Numbered from the stretch's first letter, positions 35,416 through 45,396 are shown. The stretch is 64,000 nucleotides of DNA from Desulfacinum sp. (GCA_014359885.1 JACIYN010000025.1:121634-185633); one strand, 5' to 3'. The notes: generated by a model not told the origin, from the letters alone. Program-made: numbers and translations.

Positions 35416-35488
35416 TCCGTGATCCGTAATTCGTGATCCGTAATTCGTGATCCGTAATTCGTGATCCGTGATCCGTAGTTCGTGATCG
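35398..35488. repeat. Heptanucleotide tandem repeat (GTGATCC/GTAATTC) between lipB and lipA
   Basis: Thirteen consecutive seven-base units: mainly GTGATCC alternating with GTAATTC, then GTAGTTC and GTGATCG. The array starts inside lipB, supplies its stop codon and fills most of the gap to lipA. Confidence 0.95.
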
Positions 35489-35514
35489 GTGAAGCGTGCC
35501 AAAGGAAACCGGCC

Positions 35515-36411
35515 ATGACGGCACCCAAGCAGGACCAACCCATTCGAACGCGCAAGCCTTCCTGGCTGCGGCGGCGCCTGCCGTCGGATCCCGCCTACCA
35601 GCAGGTGAGCCGCCTGCTCCGGGAGGGTGTGCTCCACACCGTCTGCCAGGAAGCCCGCTGCCCCAACCAGTTTGAGTGCTTTTCACACAAGACGGCCACC
35701 TTCCTCATCCTGGGTGACCGGTGCACCCGGCGGTGCCGCTTCTGTGCGGTGGAACACGGCCCGTCCGGGCCGCCGGACCCCGGGGAGCCCCAGCGGGTGG
35801 CCGGCGCCGCGGCCCGCCTGGGTCTTCGCTACGTGGTGATCACCTCCGTCACCCGGGACGATCTGCCGGACGGCGGGGCGGAAGCCTTCGCGAACACCAT
35901 CCGGGCCGTGAAGGAGCGCATTCCGGAAGCACGCGTGGAGGTGCTCATCCCCGACTTCCAGGGAAGCCGGGACGCTCTGTACCGGGTGCTGGACGCCGGC
36001 CCCGATGTCTTGAACCACAATCTGGAGACGGTCCCGCGCCTCTACGAGACGGTGCGCCCCGGAGCCCGCTACGACCGCTCCCTGGAGCTCCTGGACCGCT
36101 CCCGCCGGCATGCCCCGCACATCCCCACCAAGTCGGGCCTCATGCTGGGCCTGGGGGAGACGGACGACGAAATCGGGCAGACCCTCCGGGACCTTCTGGA
36201 TGTGGGCTGCCGCATGCTCACCCTGGGCCAATACCTGCAGCCGTCGCGCGAACATCTTCCGGTGGACCGCTTCGTCACCCCCGAGGAATTCGCCCAATGG
36301 AAGCAAAGGGCCCTGCAAATGGGCTTTCAGGAAACGGCCAGCGGTCCGCTGGTTCGAAGCTCCTACCATGCCAAGGAGCTCTATTCTTCCTGTTGCCAGG
36401 ACGTGGAATGA
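35515..36411 (+). CDS. lipA: Lipoyl synthase LipA (radical SAM)
   Basis: LipA inserts two sulfurs into octanoyl groups. The 298-residue protein has both cluster motifs: C44-x4-C49-x5-C55 (auxiliary cluster) and C70-x3-C74-x2-C77 (radical SAM cluster), with the C-terminal RSSYHA serine motif. The ATG at 35515 has AAAGGAAA upstream; the earlier in-frame ATG falls within the heptamer array. ald follows after 22 bp. Confidence 0.95.
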   Translation: MTAPKQDQPIRTRKPSWLRRRLPSDPAYQQVSRLLREGVLHTVCQEARCPNQFECFSHKTATFLILGDRCTRRCRFCAVEHGPSGPPDPGEPQRVAGAAARLGLRYVVITSVTRDDLPDGGAEAFANTIRAVKERIPEARVEVLIPDFQGSRDALYRVLDAGPDVLNHNLETVPRLYETVRPGARYDRSLELLDRSRRHAPHIPTKSGLMLGLGETDDEIGQTLRDLLDVGCRMLTLGQYLQPSREHLPVDRFVTPEEFAQWKQRALQMGFQETASGPLVRSSYHAKELYSSCCQDVE

Positions 36412-36433
36412 AGCAAGCAAAAAGGAGAGGAAA

Positions 36434-37546
36434 ATGATTGTCGGCGTGCTCAAGGAAATCAAGGCGGAAGAAAATCGCGTGGCCATGACCCCGGCGGGTG
36501 TGGAAGTGATGCGCCAGAACGGCCACACGGTGCTGGTGGAAAAGGGGGCCGGCGTGGGAAGCGGGTTCACCGATGAGGCCTACACGGCAGCCGGAGCCGA
36601 GATCGTGGCCACCCCCAAGGAGATCTACGACCGGGCGGACATGGTCATGCACGTAAAGGAACCCCTGCCCCCGGAATACGACCTCATCCGGGAAGGCCAG
36701 ATCGTCTTCACGTACCTCCATCTGGCGGCCGACGAGGAGCTCACCCAGGCCCTCATCCGGCGCCGGTCGGTGAACATCGCCTATGAAACCATCCAGAAGG
36801 CCGACGGGTCGCTACCGCTGCTCACGCCCATGAGCGAAGTGGCGGGGCGCATGGCCATCCAGGAAGCGGCCAAGTACCTGGAGATGACCCACGGGGGCCA
36901 AGGGATCCTGCTGGGCGGCGTTCCCGGCGTGGAACCGGCCACGGTGGTGGTGATCGGCGGCGGCGTGGTGGGCACCAACGCGGCCAAGATGGCCTGCGGC
37001 CTGGGCGCCAAGGTCTATCTTCTGGACATGAATCTGCAACGGCTGCGGTACCTGAGCGACGTCATGCCCGCCAACTGCTTCCTGCTCATGTCGTCTCCGG
37101 CCGCCATCCGGGAACTGGTGAAGAAGGCCGACGTGGTCATCGGCGCCGTGCTCATCCCCGGCGCCAAGGCCCCCAAGCTCATCACCCGCGACATGCTGCC
37201 CACCATGAAGGAAGGGGCCGTGATCGTGGATGTGGCCATCGACCAGGGCGGCTGCTTCGAAACGTCCAAGCCCACCACCCACAAGGATCCCATCTACGTG
37301 GTGGACGGGGTGGTCCACTACTGCGTGGCCAACATGCCGGGCGCCGTGGCCAAGACCTCCACCTTGGCCCTCACCAACGCCACCCTGCCCTATGCGGTGG
37401 AAATCGCCAACAAGGGCTGGAAGCGGGCCATGCAGGAAAACCAGGAGATCAAGCTGGGTGCCAACGTGGTGGACGGCAAGGTCACCTACAAGGGCGTGGC
37501 CGACGCCTTCGGCCTGGAATACGTGCCCATCGACACCCTTCTCTAA
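36434..37546 (+). CDS. ald: Alanine dehydrogenase
   Basis: A 370-residue NAD-dependent enzyme converting L-alanine to pyruvate and ammonia. Active-site Lys75 (HVKEP) and His96 (YLHLA) match the known catalytic pair, and the NAD motif GGGVVGTNAAKMA is present. AAAGGAGAGG precedes the ATG. Together with the AGCS symporter and glycine cleavage genes it suggests use of alanine and glycine as carbon, electron and nitrogen sources. It may run in reverse for ammonium assimilation. Confidence 0.95.
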   Translation: MIVGVLKEIKAEENRVAMTPAGVEVMRQNGHTVLVEKGAGVGSGFTDEAYTAAGAEIVATPKEIYDRADMVMHVKEPLPPEYDLIREGQIVFTYLHLAADEELTQALIRRRSVNIAYETIQKADGSLPLLTPMSEVAGRMAIQEAAKYLEMTHGGQGILLGGVPGVEPATVVVIGGGVVGTNAAKMACGLGAKVYLLDMNLQRLRYLSDVMPANCFLLMSSPAAIRELVKKADVVIGAVLIPGAKAPKLITRDMLPTMKEGAVIVDVAIDQGGCFETSKPTTHKDPIYVVDGVVHYCVANMPGAVAKTSTLALTNATLPYAVEIANKGWKRAMQENQEIKLGANVVDGKVTYKGVADAFGLEYVPIDTLL

Positions 37547-37572
37547 CCCCTCCCTTCTCACCCCTCCCCGGC

Positions 37573-37600
37573 GGGGCGCATCTTCGGGTGCGCCCCGCTC
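37573..37600. terminator. Hairpin between convergent ald and RND genes
   Basis: GCGGGGCGCA pairs with TGCGCCCCGC around an 8-nt loop, between the two convergent stops. There is no T-run on either strand, so termination strength is uncertain. Confidence 0.5.
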
Positions 37601-37604
37601 CCCG

Positions 37605-40600
37605 TCAGCGACGGCTCAAGAAGTAGAGAATGGGCACGGCCATGCGCGAGAGCAGAAGCGATGCCACCTCTCCGGCCATGAGGGCGAGGGCCAGGCCCTG
37701 AAAGATGGGATCCAGCAGCATGGGCGCCGCTCCCACCACCAGGGAAACGGCCGTGAGCACCATGGGCCGGAACCGCACCGCCCCGGCGTCCACCACGGCA
37801 TCCTCCAAAGGCATGCCCTCCCTGAGGCGCAGCTCCACGAAGTCCACCAGGATGATGGAATTTCGCACCACGATGCCCGCCCCGGCGATGAACCCGATCA
37901 TGGACGTGGCCGTGAAGAAGATGCCGAAAAGGCCGTGGGCCGGCAGAATCCCCACCAGGGAGAAGGGAATGGCCGCCATGATGGTGAGCGGCGTTACAAA
38001 GGACTGGAACCAGCCCACCACCAGGATGTAGATGAGCACCAGCACGGCGGCGAAGGCCAGCCCCAGGTCCCGGAAGACCTCGTAGGTGATGTGCCATTCG
38101 CCGTCCCACTTCATGGAATAGCGTTCCGTGGAAAGCGGCAGGGCCGCCACGTGCCGCTCCAGGCGGTAACCTTCGGGAAGGACCAGCCGATCCAGTTTTT
38201 CGTTCATCTTGAGGATCGCATAGACGGGGCTTTCTTCCTGGCCGGCCACGTCCCCCGTGACATACACCACGGGAAGCAGGTTCTTGTGGTAGATGCTCTT
38301 GTCTTGGAAGGTCTCCCGCACCTTCACCAGTTCGCTCAAGGGGATCAGCTTTCCGGCCGGGTTCATGACCCGAAGGGAGAGGATCTGCGGCACCCGCGCC
38401 CGCTCTTCCAGCGGCAGCCGAAGGACGATGGGAACGTCCTCCTTTTCCTGCGGGATGTGGGCCAGCCCCACGGGTGATCCGGCCACGGCCGCCGAAAGCA
38501 CCCGGCTCACCTGCTCCACGCTCACGCCGTGGAGGGCGGCCTTCTCCCGATCCACGGAGAAGATCACCTTGGGCTGGTCATCCTCCACGTACCAGTCCAC
38601 GTCCACCACGCCGTCGGTCTTTTCAAAGATCTCCTTCACCCGCCGGCCGATTTGAATCTGCCGCTGGTAGTCGGGGCCGTAGATTTCCGCCACCAGGGTC
38701 TGGAGGACCGGAGGGCCGGGCGGGATTTCGGCGATCTTCACGTTGGCTCCGTAAAGGGCGGCGATTCTTTGGATCTCGGGTCGCAGCCGCCGGGCGATGT
38801 CGTGGCTCTGGGCCTTGCGGTCCCCCTTGGGGACGAAGTTCACCTGGATGTCCGCCACGTTCCCGCCCCGGCGCAGGAAATAGTGGCGCACCAGGCCGTT
38901 GAAGTTGTGAGGCGAGGCCGTCCCCACATAGATCTGGTATTGGGTCACCTCGGGGGTTGCCGCCACCACCTGGGCCATGTGGCGGGCCGCCGCGGCCGTC
39001 TCCTCCAGGCTGCTCCCTTCCGGCATGTCGATGATCACCTGCAGTTCGCTCTTGTTGTCGAAGGGAAGCATCTTGACGCGCACGGCCTTGAAGAGCACCA
39101 GGCTGCAGGCCGCCAGCAGCAGGACCACCACGAAGGCCAGAAATCCATAGCGCCCCAGGGGCCGGTGAAGGAGCGGGCGCATCACCCGCCGGTAGACCCG
39201 CGTGGTCCATCCCTCGACTTCCCCGGCGGCCTCCTTGTCCCGGTTGAGGATCCTCACGCTGGCCCACGGCGTGATGACGAAGGCCACCAGCAGGGAAAAG
39301 AGCATGGCCGCGGTGGCTCCCACGGGAATGGGCCGCATGTAGGGCCCCATGAGCCCCCGCACGAAGGCCATGGGAAGGATGGCCGCGATCACGGCGAAGG
39401 TGGCCAGGATGGTGGGGTTTCCCACCTCCGCCACCGCCTCCACGGCCACTTCCGACACCGGACGGCCGCGGTTTTCCGGCATGCGGTAGTGGCGTACGAT
39501 GTTTTCCACCACCACGATGGCATCGTCCACCAGGATGCCGATGGAGAAGATGAGCGCAAAGAGGGTCACCCGGTTCAGGGTGTAGCCGCCCAGGTAGAAG
39601 ACGGCCAAGGTCAGGGAGAGCGTCACGGGGATGGCGATGGCCACCACGCCCGATTCCCTCACGCCCAGCGTGAAAAGGATCAGGAGGCTCACCGAGATGA
39701 CCGCGATGGTCATGTGGCTCAGGAGCTCATCCGATTTTTCCTTGGCCGTCTCCCCGTAGTTTCGGGTGACGGTGACCCGCACGTCCCGGGGGATGAGGGA
39801 TCCCTTGAGGCCCTCCACCTTGTGCAGGATGGTTTCCGCCAGGTCGATGGCGTTGGTTCCCTTGCGCTTGGCCACGGAAAGGGTCACGGCGGGGTGAAGT
39901 CCCCGGACCGGATCGCCCTGGTAGCGGGGCCCCGTGCCGAACAGGACGTAGTCGGCCGGCTCCTCCGGCCCGTCCTCGATCCTGGCCACGTCCCGAAGAT
40001 AGACGGGTCGTCCGCCGTGAATCCCCACCACCACCGATCCCACGTCTTCCGCGGAGCGCAGAAACTCGCCGGATTCCACCACGATTTCACGGTTTCCCGA
40101 AACCATCCGGCCCGACGGGTCGACCCGGTTGGCTTGCCGGAGCGACTCCAGGAGGCCGTCAGCCGACACCCGGCGGGAAGCCAGCCGGGCGGGATCCAGG
40201 AACACGCGGATCTGGCGTCGCTGCCCGCCGATGATGTTCACTTCTGAGACGTTGGGAACCTGCTTGATCTGGTCGTGGAGCTGGGCCGCCACTCTTCTCA
40301 GATCGTAAGGGCCCAGGCGCTCGCTCCACAAGGTGAGGGCCAGGATGGGCACGTCGTCGATGGACCGGGGCTTGATGAGCGGAGGGGTGGCCCCCGGCGG
40401 GATGAGATCGAAGTTGGCGAACATCTTCTGGTTCAGCCGGACGATGCTCTCTTCTTCGTCCTCCCCCACTTTGAAGCGCACCACCACGAAGGATCTTCCC
40501 GGGGACGACGTGGAGTAGATGTATTCCACCCCGGGAATCTCCCACAGGAGCTTTTCCATGGGCTTGGTGACCCGCTCCTCCACCTCCTTGGCCGACGCCC

Positions 40601-40778
40601 CCGGCATGCCCACGAAGATGTCGATCATGGGAACGATGATCTGGGGCTCCTCTTCCCGCGGGAGCAGCGCCACGGATCCCAGCCCCAGCAGCAGGGAGGC
40701 GGCGATGACAAGCGGGGTGAGCTTGGAATCCACGAAGGCCTTGGCCAGTCTTCCGGCTATTCCCAGATGTACGTTCAT
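37605..40778 (-). CDS. RND-family efflux transporter permease
   Basis: A 1057-residue inner-membrane proton antiporter of the AcrB/MexB superfamily. N-terminal helix at ~20-36, a large periplasmic loop, six helices including DDAIVVVEN (helix 4 aspartates), then the duplicated second half with a matching [17 protein letters not shown]. The first-half proton-relay Asp pair is present. It lies 9 bp after the adaptor gene and forms a tripartite pump with it and the TolC-type gene. Substrate cannot be read. Confidence 0.92.
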   Translation of the reverse strand: MNVHLGIAGRLAKAFVDSKLTPLVIAASLLLGLGSVALLPREEEPQIIVPMIDIFVGMPGASAKEVEERVTKPMEKLLWEIPGVEYIYSTSSPGRSFVVVRFKVGEDEEESIVRLNQKMFANFDLIPPGATPPLIKPRSIDDVPILALTLWSERLGPYDLRRVAAQLHDQIKQVPNVSEVNIIGGQRRQIRVFLDPARLASRRVSADGLLESLRQANRVDPSGRMVSGNREIVVESGEFLRSAEDVGSVVVGIHGGRPVYLRDVARIEDGPEEPADYVLFGTGPRYQGDPVRGLHPAVTLSVAKRKGTNAIDLAETILHKVEGLKGSLIPRDVRVTVTRNYGETAKEKSDELLSHMTIAVISVSLLILFTLGVRESGVVAIAIPVTLSLTLAVFYLGGYTLNRVTLFALIFSIGILVDDAIVVVENIVRHYRMPENRGRPVSEVAVEAVAEVGNPTILATFAVIAAILPMAFVRGLMGPYMRPIPVGATAAMLFSLLVAFVITPWASVRILNRDKEAAGEVEGWTTRVYRRVMRPLLHRPLGRYGFLAFVVVLLLAACSLVLFKAVRVKMLPFDNKSELQVIIDMPEGSSLEETAAAARHMAQVVAATPEVTQYQIYVGTASPHNFNGLVRHYFLRRGGNVADIQVNFVPKGDRKAQSHDIARRLRPEIQRIAALYGANVKIAEIPPGPPVLQTLVAEIYGPDYQRQIQIGRRVKEIFEKTDGVVDVDWYVEDDQPKVIFSVDREKAALHGVSVEQVSRVLSAAVAGSPVGLAHIPQEKEDVPIVLRLPLEERARVPQILSLRVMNPAGKLIPLSELVKVRETFQDKSIYHKNLLPVVYVTGDVAGQEESPVYAILKMNEKLDRLVLPEGYRLERHVAALPLSTERYSMKWDGEWHITYEVFRDLGLAFAAVLVLIYILVVGWFQSFVTPLTIMAAIPFSLVGILPAHGLFGIFFTATSMIGFIAGAGIVVRNSIILVDFVELRLREGMPLEDAVVDAGAVRFRPMVLTAVSLVVGAAPMLLDPIFQGLALALMAGEVASLLLSRMAVPILYFLSRR

Positions 40779-40787
40779 GGATGGCTC

Positions 40788-42296
40788 TCAGTTCCGGACC
40801 AGACGGGCGCCGTCCACAAGACCGGGCACGATGCGGGAGGCGATGCGTTCGCCGGGCTTCAGGCCGGAAAGGACCTCCACTTTCCCGTCCAGGCTCTTTC
40901 CCAGACGCACCAGCCGGGCGCGGACCGTCCCGTCGGCTTCCACGACGAAGACGCCGGTGAGCTGGCCGCGTTCATAGACCGCCTCGCGGGGAACGAGCAC
41001 GGCCGTGCGCTCTCCCACGCGAAACCGGGCCCGGGCGAAGGCACCGGAGCGTAGAAGGGTGGAAGGCGAAAGGGCAAAGGGTAAAGGAGAAAGGGCCGAT
41101 TCCTCGGCCTGCCTGCCTTCCGGTTGCGTTCCCGTAATCTGCGCCTGGGCGCTCCCGTCCGGGCCCCGGCTCCCGTCCGACTTCTCCCCTTTTTCCACCC
41201 CTTCTCCTCCTTCCCTCTCCTTTTCTCCTTTTACCTTTAGCCTTTCACCTTTGACCTTCCCCCTTTCCCCTTTCCCCTTTTCCCTCCCACCCAGCTCGAT
41301 CTTCATCAGGGCCGTGCGGGAGGCGGGATCCAGGGCCGGGACGATCTCCGAAACCCGTCCCGTGATCGGCTCCGCGGCTTCAGGGAAGAAGACCGGCACC
41401 GGGTCGCCCAGGCGGATGAACCCCAGGGAGCTTTCGGGAACGGCCACTTCCAGGCGGTACCGGCTCGTGTCCTCCACGGTCACCAGCGGCACGCCGGGAG
41501 CGGCCATCTGGCTCACCTCAACGTGTTTTGCCGTCACCACGCCGTCCACGGGGGACGCGATCCGAACGTAGTCCAGGAGGGACCGGGCGTCTTCCAGGGC
41601 CGCCTGGGCCGCCTGCTCCAGGGCCAGGGCCTGGGCCTTTCGGGCTTGGGCCGCCTGAACGGCGCGCCGGGCCTTTTCCACCTGGGCGGAAGCCGCCTTG
41701 TATCGGGCCGCCACCTGGTCGTATTCCTGGGCACTCACGGATTCCCGGGCGAAAAGATTCTTGAACCGTTCAAAGGTCACCCGGGCCAGCTCCCGCTCGG
41801 CCTGAGTGGCCTGAAGATCCGCCTTGGCCACGCACACCGCCTCCTCGGCTTCCCGGACCGCAAAGCGGGCTTGCTCCAGGCCCGCCTCCGCCTGCCGCAG
41901 TCCCGCCGTCACCTGCCGGGCGTCCACCTCCACCAGCACCTGGCCTTTGTGGACCGGATCCCCTTCCCGCACATGAACCGCCGTGATCCGCCCCAGGACC
42001 TTGGATGAAAGAACGGACGCGACGGCCGCCTTCACCGTGCCGGGAAATTCCACCGTTTCCGGAACCGACGTCTCCCGGACGGCGAGGACCGGTACCCCCG
42101 AAACCCGGGGCGCCTCCGGCGGCGCGGGAGCCTTTTCCCCGGAGCAGCCCCACAGGAGCAGCCAGGCGGCCGCGGCCGCCCCCCACAGGAATCTTCTCAG
42201 ACGGCCGGCACGGACCGCCGGGCCTGCGCTTGATCCCATTTGTGGACCCACCCGTTCCTCCTCGATCTGTTCCGAGATTTTCACGAAGTCACCCAT
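40788..42296 (-). CDS. RND efflux periplasmic adaptor (lipoprotein) with repeat-derived insertion
   Basis: A membrane-fusion protein, 502 residues from the 42296 start (483 from 42239). N-terminal lipoprotein signal with lipobox LLWGC, then the lipoyl half-motifs, a long alpha-helical hairpin (about 120-240) and barrel domains. Between MKIELGG and RSGAFARARF about 68 Lys/Glu/Gly-rich residues are inserted. Their DNA (41054-41288) consists partly of degenerate heptanucleotide tandems. Relatives run straight across this point, so the insert looks secondary; whether it is tolerated is unknown. Confidence 0.85.
   Translation of the reverse strand: MGDFVKISEQIEEERVGPQMGSSAGPAVRAGRLRRFLWGAAAAAWLLLWGCSGEKAPAPPEAPRVSGVPVLAVRETSVPETVEFPGTVKAAVASVLSSKVLGRITAVHVREGDPVHKGQVLVEVDARQVTAGLRQAEAGLEQARFAVREAEEAVCVAKADLQATQAERELARVTFERFKNLFARESVSAQEYDQVAARYKAASAQVEKARRAVQAAQARKAQALALEQAAQAALEDARSLLDYVRIASPVDGVVTAKHVEVSQMAAPGVPLVTVEDTSRYRLEVAVPESSLGFIRLGDPVPVFFPEAAEPITGRVSEIVPALDPASRTALMKIELGGREKGKGERGKVKGERLKVKGEKEREGGEGVEKGEKSDGSRGPDGSAQAQITGTQPEGRQAEESALSPLPFALSPSTLLRSGAFARARFRVGERTAVLVPREAVYERGQLTGVFVVEADGTVRARLVRLGKSLDGKVEVLSGLKPGERIASRIVPGLVDGARLVRN
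41054..41288. repeat. Heptanucleotide repeat tracts inside the efflux adaptor gene
   Basis: Two polypyrimidine/polypurine stretches, 41054-41095 and 41182-41288, have seven-base periodicity (units like CCTTTAG, CCTTTCA, CCTTTGA, CCTTTCC). They flank ~85 bp of ordinary-looking sequence. Frame is kept through the whole insertion. Confidence 0.75.
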
Positions 42297-42336
42297 CGCA
42301 TCCCGACCCCCCGGGCAGCCTCAGAGGACAGGAAGC

Positions 42337-42364
42337 GTAGGGGCGAATAATGATTCGCCCCTAC
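42337..42364. repeat. REP-like palindrome (GTAGGGGCGAAT family)
   Basis: GTAGGGGCGAATAA meets TGATTCGCCCCTAC. Same family as 25614 and 34396. Confidence 0.85.
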
Positions 42365-42442
42365 ACCTCCCCGGTTTCCCCAAGAGGCTCTCTGAGAACG
42401 CACCTCCTTCATGCCCCCCCAAGGAATCCGTCTTTTCCGTAG

Positions 42443-42464
42443 CCGCGGGGCTTCAGCCCCGCGG
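42443..42464. repeat. REP-like palindrome (CCGCGGGGCTTCAGCCCCGCGG family)
   Basis: A near-perfect 22-bp hairpin, CCGCGGGGC / GCCCCGCGG around TTCA; an inverse copy lies at 44520. Confidence 0.8.
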
Positions 42465-42573
42465 AAAGAGATCATCGCAGCCCCTTGAAGTGACAGGCAC
42501 TATGCCCGATAACCTATCCGCCGTCCTGGGAGGCTGTCCGAGAACGGCAGATTTGCGGCGTTCAACGCCCCTT

Positions 42574-42645
42574 CGTCATCCCCGCGGAAGCGGGGATCCA
42601 GGATTTCCGGTGACTTATGGACTCCCGCTTGCGCGGGGGTGACGG
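42574..42645. repeat. dRS3-like repeat pair
   Basis: GTCATCCCCGCGGAAGCGGG and, ~45 bp on, an inverted ACTCCCGCTTGCGCGGG resemble the widespread GTCATTCCCGC...GCGGGAAT repeats. Together they can form a larger hairpin. Confidence 0.65.
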
Positions 42646-42681
42646 TTGTGAGAGTTCTCGGACAGGCTCCAAGGGCTCTTA

Positions 42682-42700
42682 CGCAGCCCTGAAGGACTGC
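42682..42700. repeat. REP-like hairpin (GCAGCCCTGAAGGNCTGC family)
   Basis: CGCAGCCCTGAAGGACTGCG has one mismatch in the stem. Related to 27449 and 57379. Confidence 0.6.
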
Positions 42701-42782
42701 GCTACTAGAAACGCGGTCATCCTTGGCGTTTTCGAACAGACGCCTGGATAGACTCGTGCACCGCCGTGAACGCCGGCGGGAC

Positions 42783-44186
42783 TCACGGGCGGGCGAACGC
42801 GCTCAGATCGTCCAGGCGGCCTTGGGCCAACAGCAGGGCCGCATAGCCCGTCACATGGGCGTAGCGGGCTTCCAGGGCCTGCAGCCGGGCCTGCAGGTGG
42901 GCCGTTTCCGCCCGCAGCAGCTCCGTGATGGTGGTGAGTCCCTCCCCGTAGCGATCCCGCACGATCCGGAGAGCCTCCCTCGCCTGCCGCACGGCCTTTT
43001 CGGCCACGTCCAGGCGCTTTTCGGCCGATTGAAGAGCCTCCCACGACTCCGTCACCTGGAACCGCACCCGGTCTTCCGCCTCCCGGAGGGCCGCCCGGGC
43101 CATCTCCAGCCCGGCACGGGCCCGTTCCACGGCGGGAGACCGCTCCGGGCGGAAAAGATCCCAACTGAGCGCCAGGCCCACGGTGTAGTCGGAACTTCCC
43201 CGGGAAAGGTCTTCGCCGCTCAACCCGTAGGTGGAAAAGGCGTCCAGGCGGGGCAGGTAGAGGCCCCGGGAACCCTGGAGGCGGGCGGCCGCGGCGTCCA
43301 CCTCCCGGCGCAGGGCTTCCAGATCGGGGCGGACCCGGATCGCCTCCTGGACCGCTTCCTCCAAGGGCCCGCGGGGAAAGGGCCCGCGTGGAATTTCTCC
43401 CTCCACGTGCACCCCCGGGCCGGAATCGGGCCTGCCCAGGGCGGTGAGAAAGGCCGCCCGGGCCGTTCTCGCGTCCCCTTCCGCCTGGATGAGCCGCTGC
43501 CGAAAGTCGGCCCACTGCACCTCAGCGGCCAGAAGATCGGATCGAACCACCTGGCCGTTTTCGAAAAGATCCCGGATCCGGCGCACCTGAGCCTCGGCGC
43601 TTCGCACCGCTTCCCGGGCCACCCGGACGCGGGCGTCCGCCACCAGGACGCCGTAGAAGGTGCGGATTACCGCGTCGAGAACCTGCTGGCGGGCCCAACG
43701 GTCCAGCAGGGAAGCCCGCCCCTTCCCGGCCTCGGCCTCGGAAACCCGCGCCGGGGTCTACCACTGGTCGAAAAGGGTCCATCGCACGGACGCTTCCGAG
43801 CGAACATTGGTGAGGGGATCGGGGTCATTGAGAAATCCGGGGTCGAAGTGGGACGGTCCGAAGCGTCCCTGTTCCAAAAGGGAGCCGAAGACGAAGACGG
43901 GATGGTTGCTGCGGACCACCTTCTGGGAAAGGCCGACACCGGGAAGGTAGCCGGAGCGGGCTTCGCGAAGCCCGGCCTCGGCGGCCTTCCTTGCCGCAGC
44001 CGTGGCCTGCAGCCGGGGGTGGTTTTCCAGGGCCGCGGTGGCCGCCCGGTCCAGGGTCCACACGGAGGATCCGGCCTCCGGGGAAGCCCCCCCGGCCGGA
44101 ACGGGCGGATTCTCGGCGGCGAAAACAGGCTGGGTAAGAACCAGCAGGACAAGAAGGCGGCCGAACCACGGGAACCTGGGCATCAT
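42783..44186 (-). pseudogene. TolC-family outer-membrane efflux protein gene with in-frame amber codon
   Basis: The full frame of 467 codons encodes a signal peptide (MPRFPWFGRLLVLLV...VFA) and two TolC-type alpha-barrel halves. It is broken only by a TAG at 43758-43760, after FDQW and before TPARVSEAEAGKGRA. Both sides are in the same frame, so no frameshift is involved. A CAG-to-TAG change would explain it. Without readthrough the product stops after ~142 residues and cannot form a channel. It is the third gene of the RND set, which would then need another TolC. A sequencing error is also possible. Confidence 0.75.
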
Positions 44187-44350
44187 GAGCTCCCTTGCAA
44201 TCAGGCGGTGAAAAAGCGGGCGATCCCGGCGGGTGACTGCCACCTGCGCAACAGACAAGGCACAATTGAGTGTGAAATTACCTGAAAGCGAGGAAGAAAG
44301 CAAACAGGGCGATCGGGCGATACGCGGCGCCCAGATCTCAGAGCATTTAA

Positions 44351-44392
44351 CATGAAAGAAAACCGCGAATGAACGCGAATAGACGCCAATGG
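44351..44392 (-). repeat. Dispersed element (ATTCGCGTTCATTCGCGG)
   Basis: On the minus strand it reads GGCGTCTATTCGCGTTCATT followed by CGCGGTTTTCTTTC. Copies lie at 45247, 55799 and 63374. Confidence 0.75.
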
Positions 44393-44519
44393 CAATGAGC
44401 GAGATGTGGGAACGGCGCCCACAGGGTGGGCAGTGCCCCGGTGCCGGTTCTTTCACCCGCGCGGGGTGGCACAAGGGAGAGCATGATCGTTTGTGTGAAA
44501 GTGCTACACGGGCCCCTAT

Positions 44520-44541
44520 CCGCGGGGCTGAAGCCCCGCGG
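44520..44541. repeat. REP-like palindrome (CCGCGGGGCTGAAGCCCCGCGG)
   Basis: A 22-bp hairpin, the reverse-oriented partner of the element at 42443. Confidence 0.8.
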
Positions 44542-44601
44542 CTGAAAGAACGGAAATTCCATGCCATCTCGAGGCGGAGAACCGTTTTCGGACGAGCTCC
44601 T

Positions 44602-44629
44602 GTAGGGGCGGTTCGCGAACCGCCCCTAC
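44602..44629. repeat. REP-like perfect palindrome (GTAGGGGCGGTTCGC family)
   Basis: Identical 28-bp core to those at 23487 and 57261. Confidence 0.85.
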
Positions 44630-44742
44630 GGACCCAGCGCACACACCGTCTCTGCCATGGGTGAACGGAATACGTGGGACAGTCTTTCGGGCAAACGGGT
44701 TGCCCTCACGCCCATCGATCCCAGGCCGGCGCCCGGGTTCCT

Positions 44743-45090
44743 TCAGTCCACCAGCTCGTTGAGCACGTTGTGGCGCTGTTTCAGATGGTGAATGAGGCGG
44801 TCGTAGTGGTGGATCCGGGTGATGGAGCGGATGACCAGGTACGCGCCCAGCAGGGCCAGGAGGACGCAAAGGACCAGTAGGGGCGCCAGGAGAGGCCAGA
44901 CGTCCTGCATCACGTAATAGCGCGATGTGGTGATGAGCAGGCTCAAGACGGAAAGGGGAAGGACGAAGATGGCGATTCCCGTCCGAAGGACGGAAAGGGA
45001 CGTGCGCTTTTCGGCCAGGATGAGCTGCACTTCGTTGAAGACCACGGCGCTCCCGCCGGGGTCTTCCCGGGTTTGGTCCGTCCGTGTCAT
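44743..45090 (-). CDS. DUF202-like small membrane protein
   Basis: A 115-residue inner-membrane protein (120 from an upstream GTG at 45105). The signature LAEKRTSLSVLRTGIAIF is typical of YidH/DUF202 proteins: LAxxRTxLxxxRT followed by two hydrophobic helices (~32-55 and ~67-90). The C-terminus is a charged helix. Function of the family is unknown. It stands alone between repeat-rich gaps. Confidence 0.7.
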   Translation of the reverse strand: MTRTDQTREDPGGSAVVFNEVQLILAEKRTSLSVLRTGIAIFVLPLSVLSLLITTSRYYVMQDVWPLLAPLLVLCVLLALLGAYLVIRSITRIHHYDRLIHHLKQRHNVLNELVD

Positions 45091-45246
45091 CGGTCGGCCC
45101 GCCACAGGGAAGGTGCAAACCTAACGATCATGGTAAGGCCCGCCACCCCGCATGGATAAAAGAGTGAACCGAGAAGCATCTTCTGTGGGAGCCAGCTTGC
45201 CGACGATCCGAATCGGGGCCAAGGCCGCTCCTCCCATTGAAAAGAC

Positions 45247-45290
45247 TTATTCACGTCTATTCGCGTTCATTCGCGGTTCTCTTTCCCATG
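45247..45290 (+). repeat. Dispersed element (ATTCGCGTTCATTCGCGG)
   Basis: It reads TATTCACGTCTATTCGCGTT, then CATTCGCGGTTCTCTTTC. Second of four copies in the window. Confidence 0.75.
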
Positions 45291-45324
45291 AAACCGGACG
45301 ATCGTTCCCAATCGCGAGGTTCCG

Positions 45325-45396
45325 GCGGGCGGGGATAAACCCCGCCCCTACAAAAAAGATTCTGCCGGCCAGGGGCGGGGCTTATCCCCGCCCGCT
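45325..45396. repeat. BIME-like pair of inverted REP elements
   Basis: GCGGGCGGGGATAAACCCCG-CCCCTAC (45325-45351) and AGGGGCGGGGCTTATCCCCG-CCCGCT (45371-45396) are the same REP in opposite orientation, 19 bp apart. They could fold into one long hairpin. Confidence 0.75.

Larger units (their letters stand above)
42297..42782. other. 486-bp repeat-rich region between efflux genes
   Basis: It carries REP-like elements at 42337 and 42443, a dRS3-like CCCCGCNNNNGCGGGG element at 42574-42602 with a second arm to 42645, and a GCAGCCCT hairpin at 42682. No gene seen. Confidence 0.6.
44187..44742. other. 556-bp repeat-rich region
   Basis: It holds one ATTCGCG dispersed element (44351-44392) and REP-like elements at 44520 and 44602. 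Open frames here are extensions of the TolC-like frame and lack coding character. Confidence 0.5.

Noticed and set aside
35398..35488. Considered as a CRISPR array
   Set aside because: Units are only seven bases with no spacers, and no cas genes are near.
43758..43760. Pyrrolysine reading of the TAG in the TolC-type gene
   Set aside because: TAG ends dsrM, dsrP and gabT normally, TolC proteins have no use for pyrrolysine and no pyl genes are visible.
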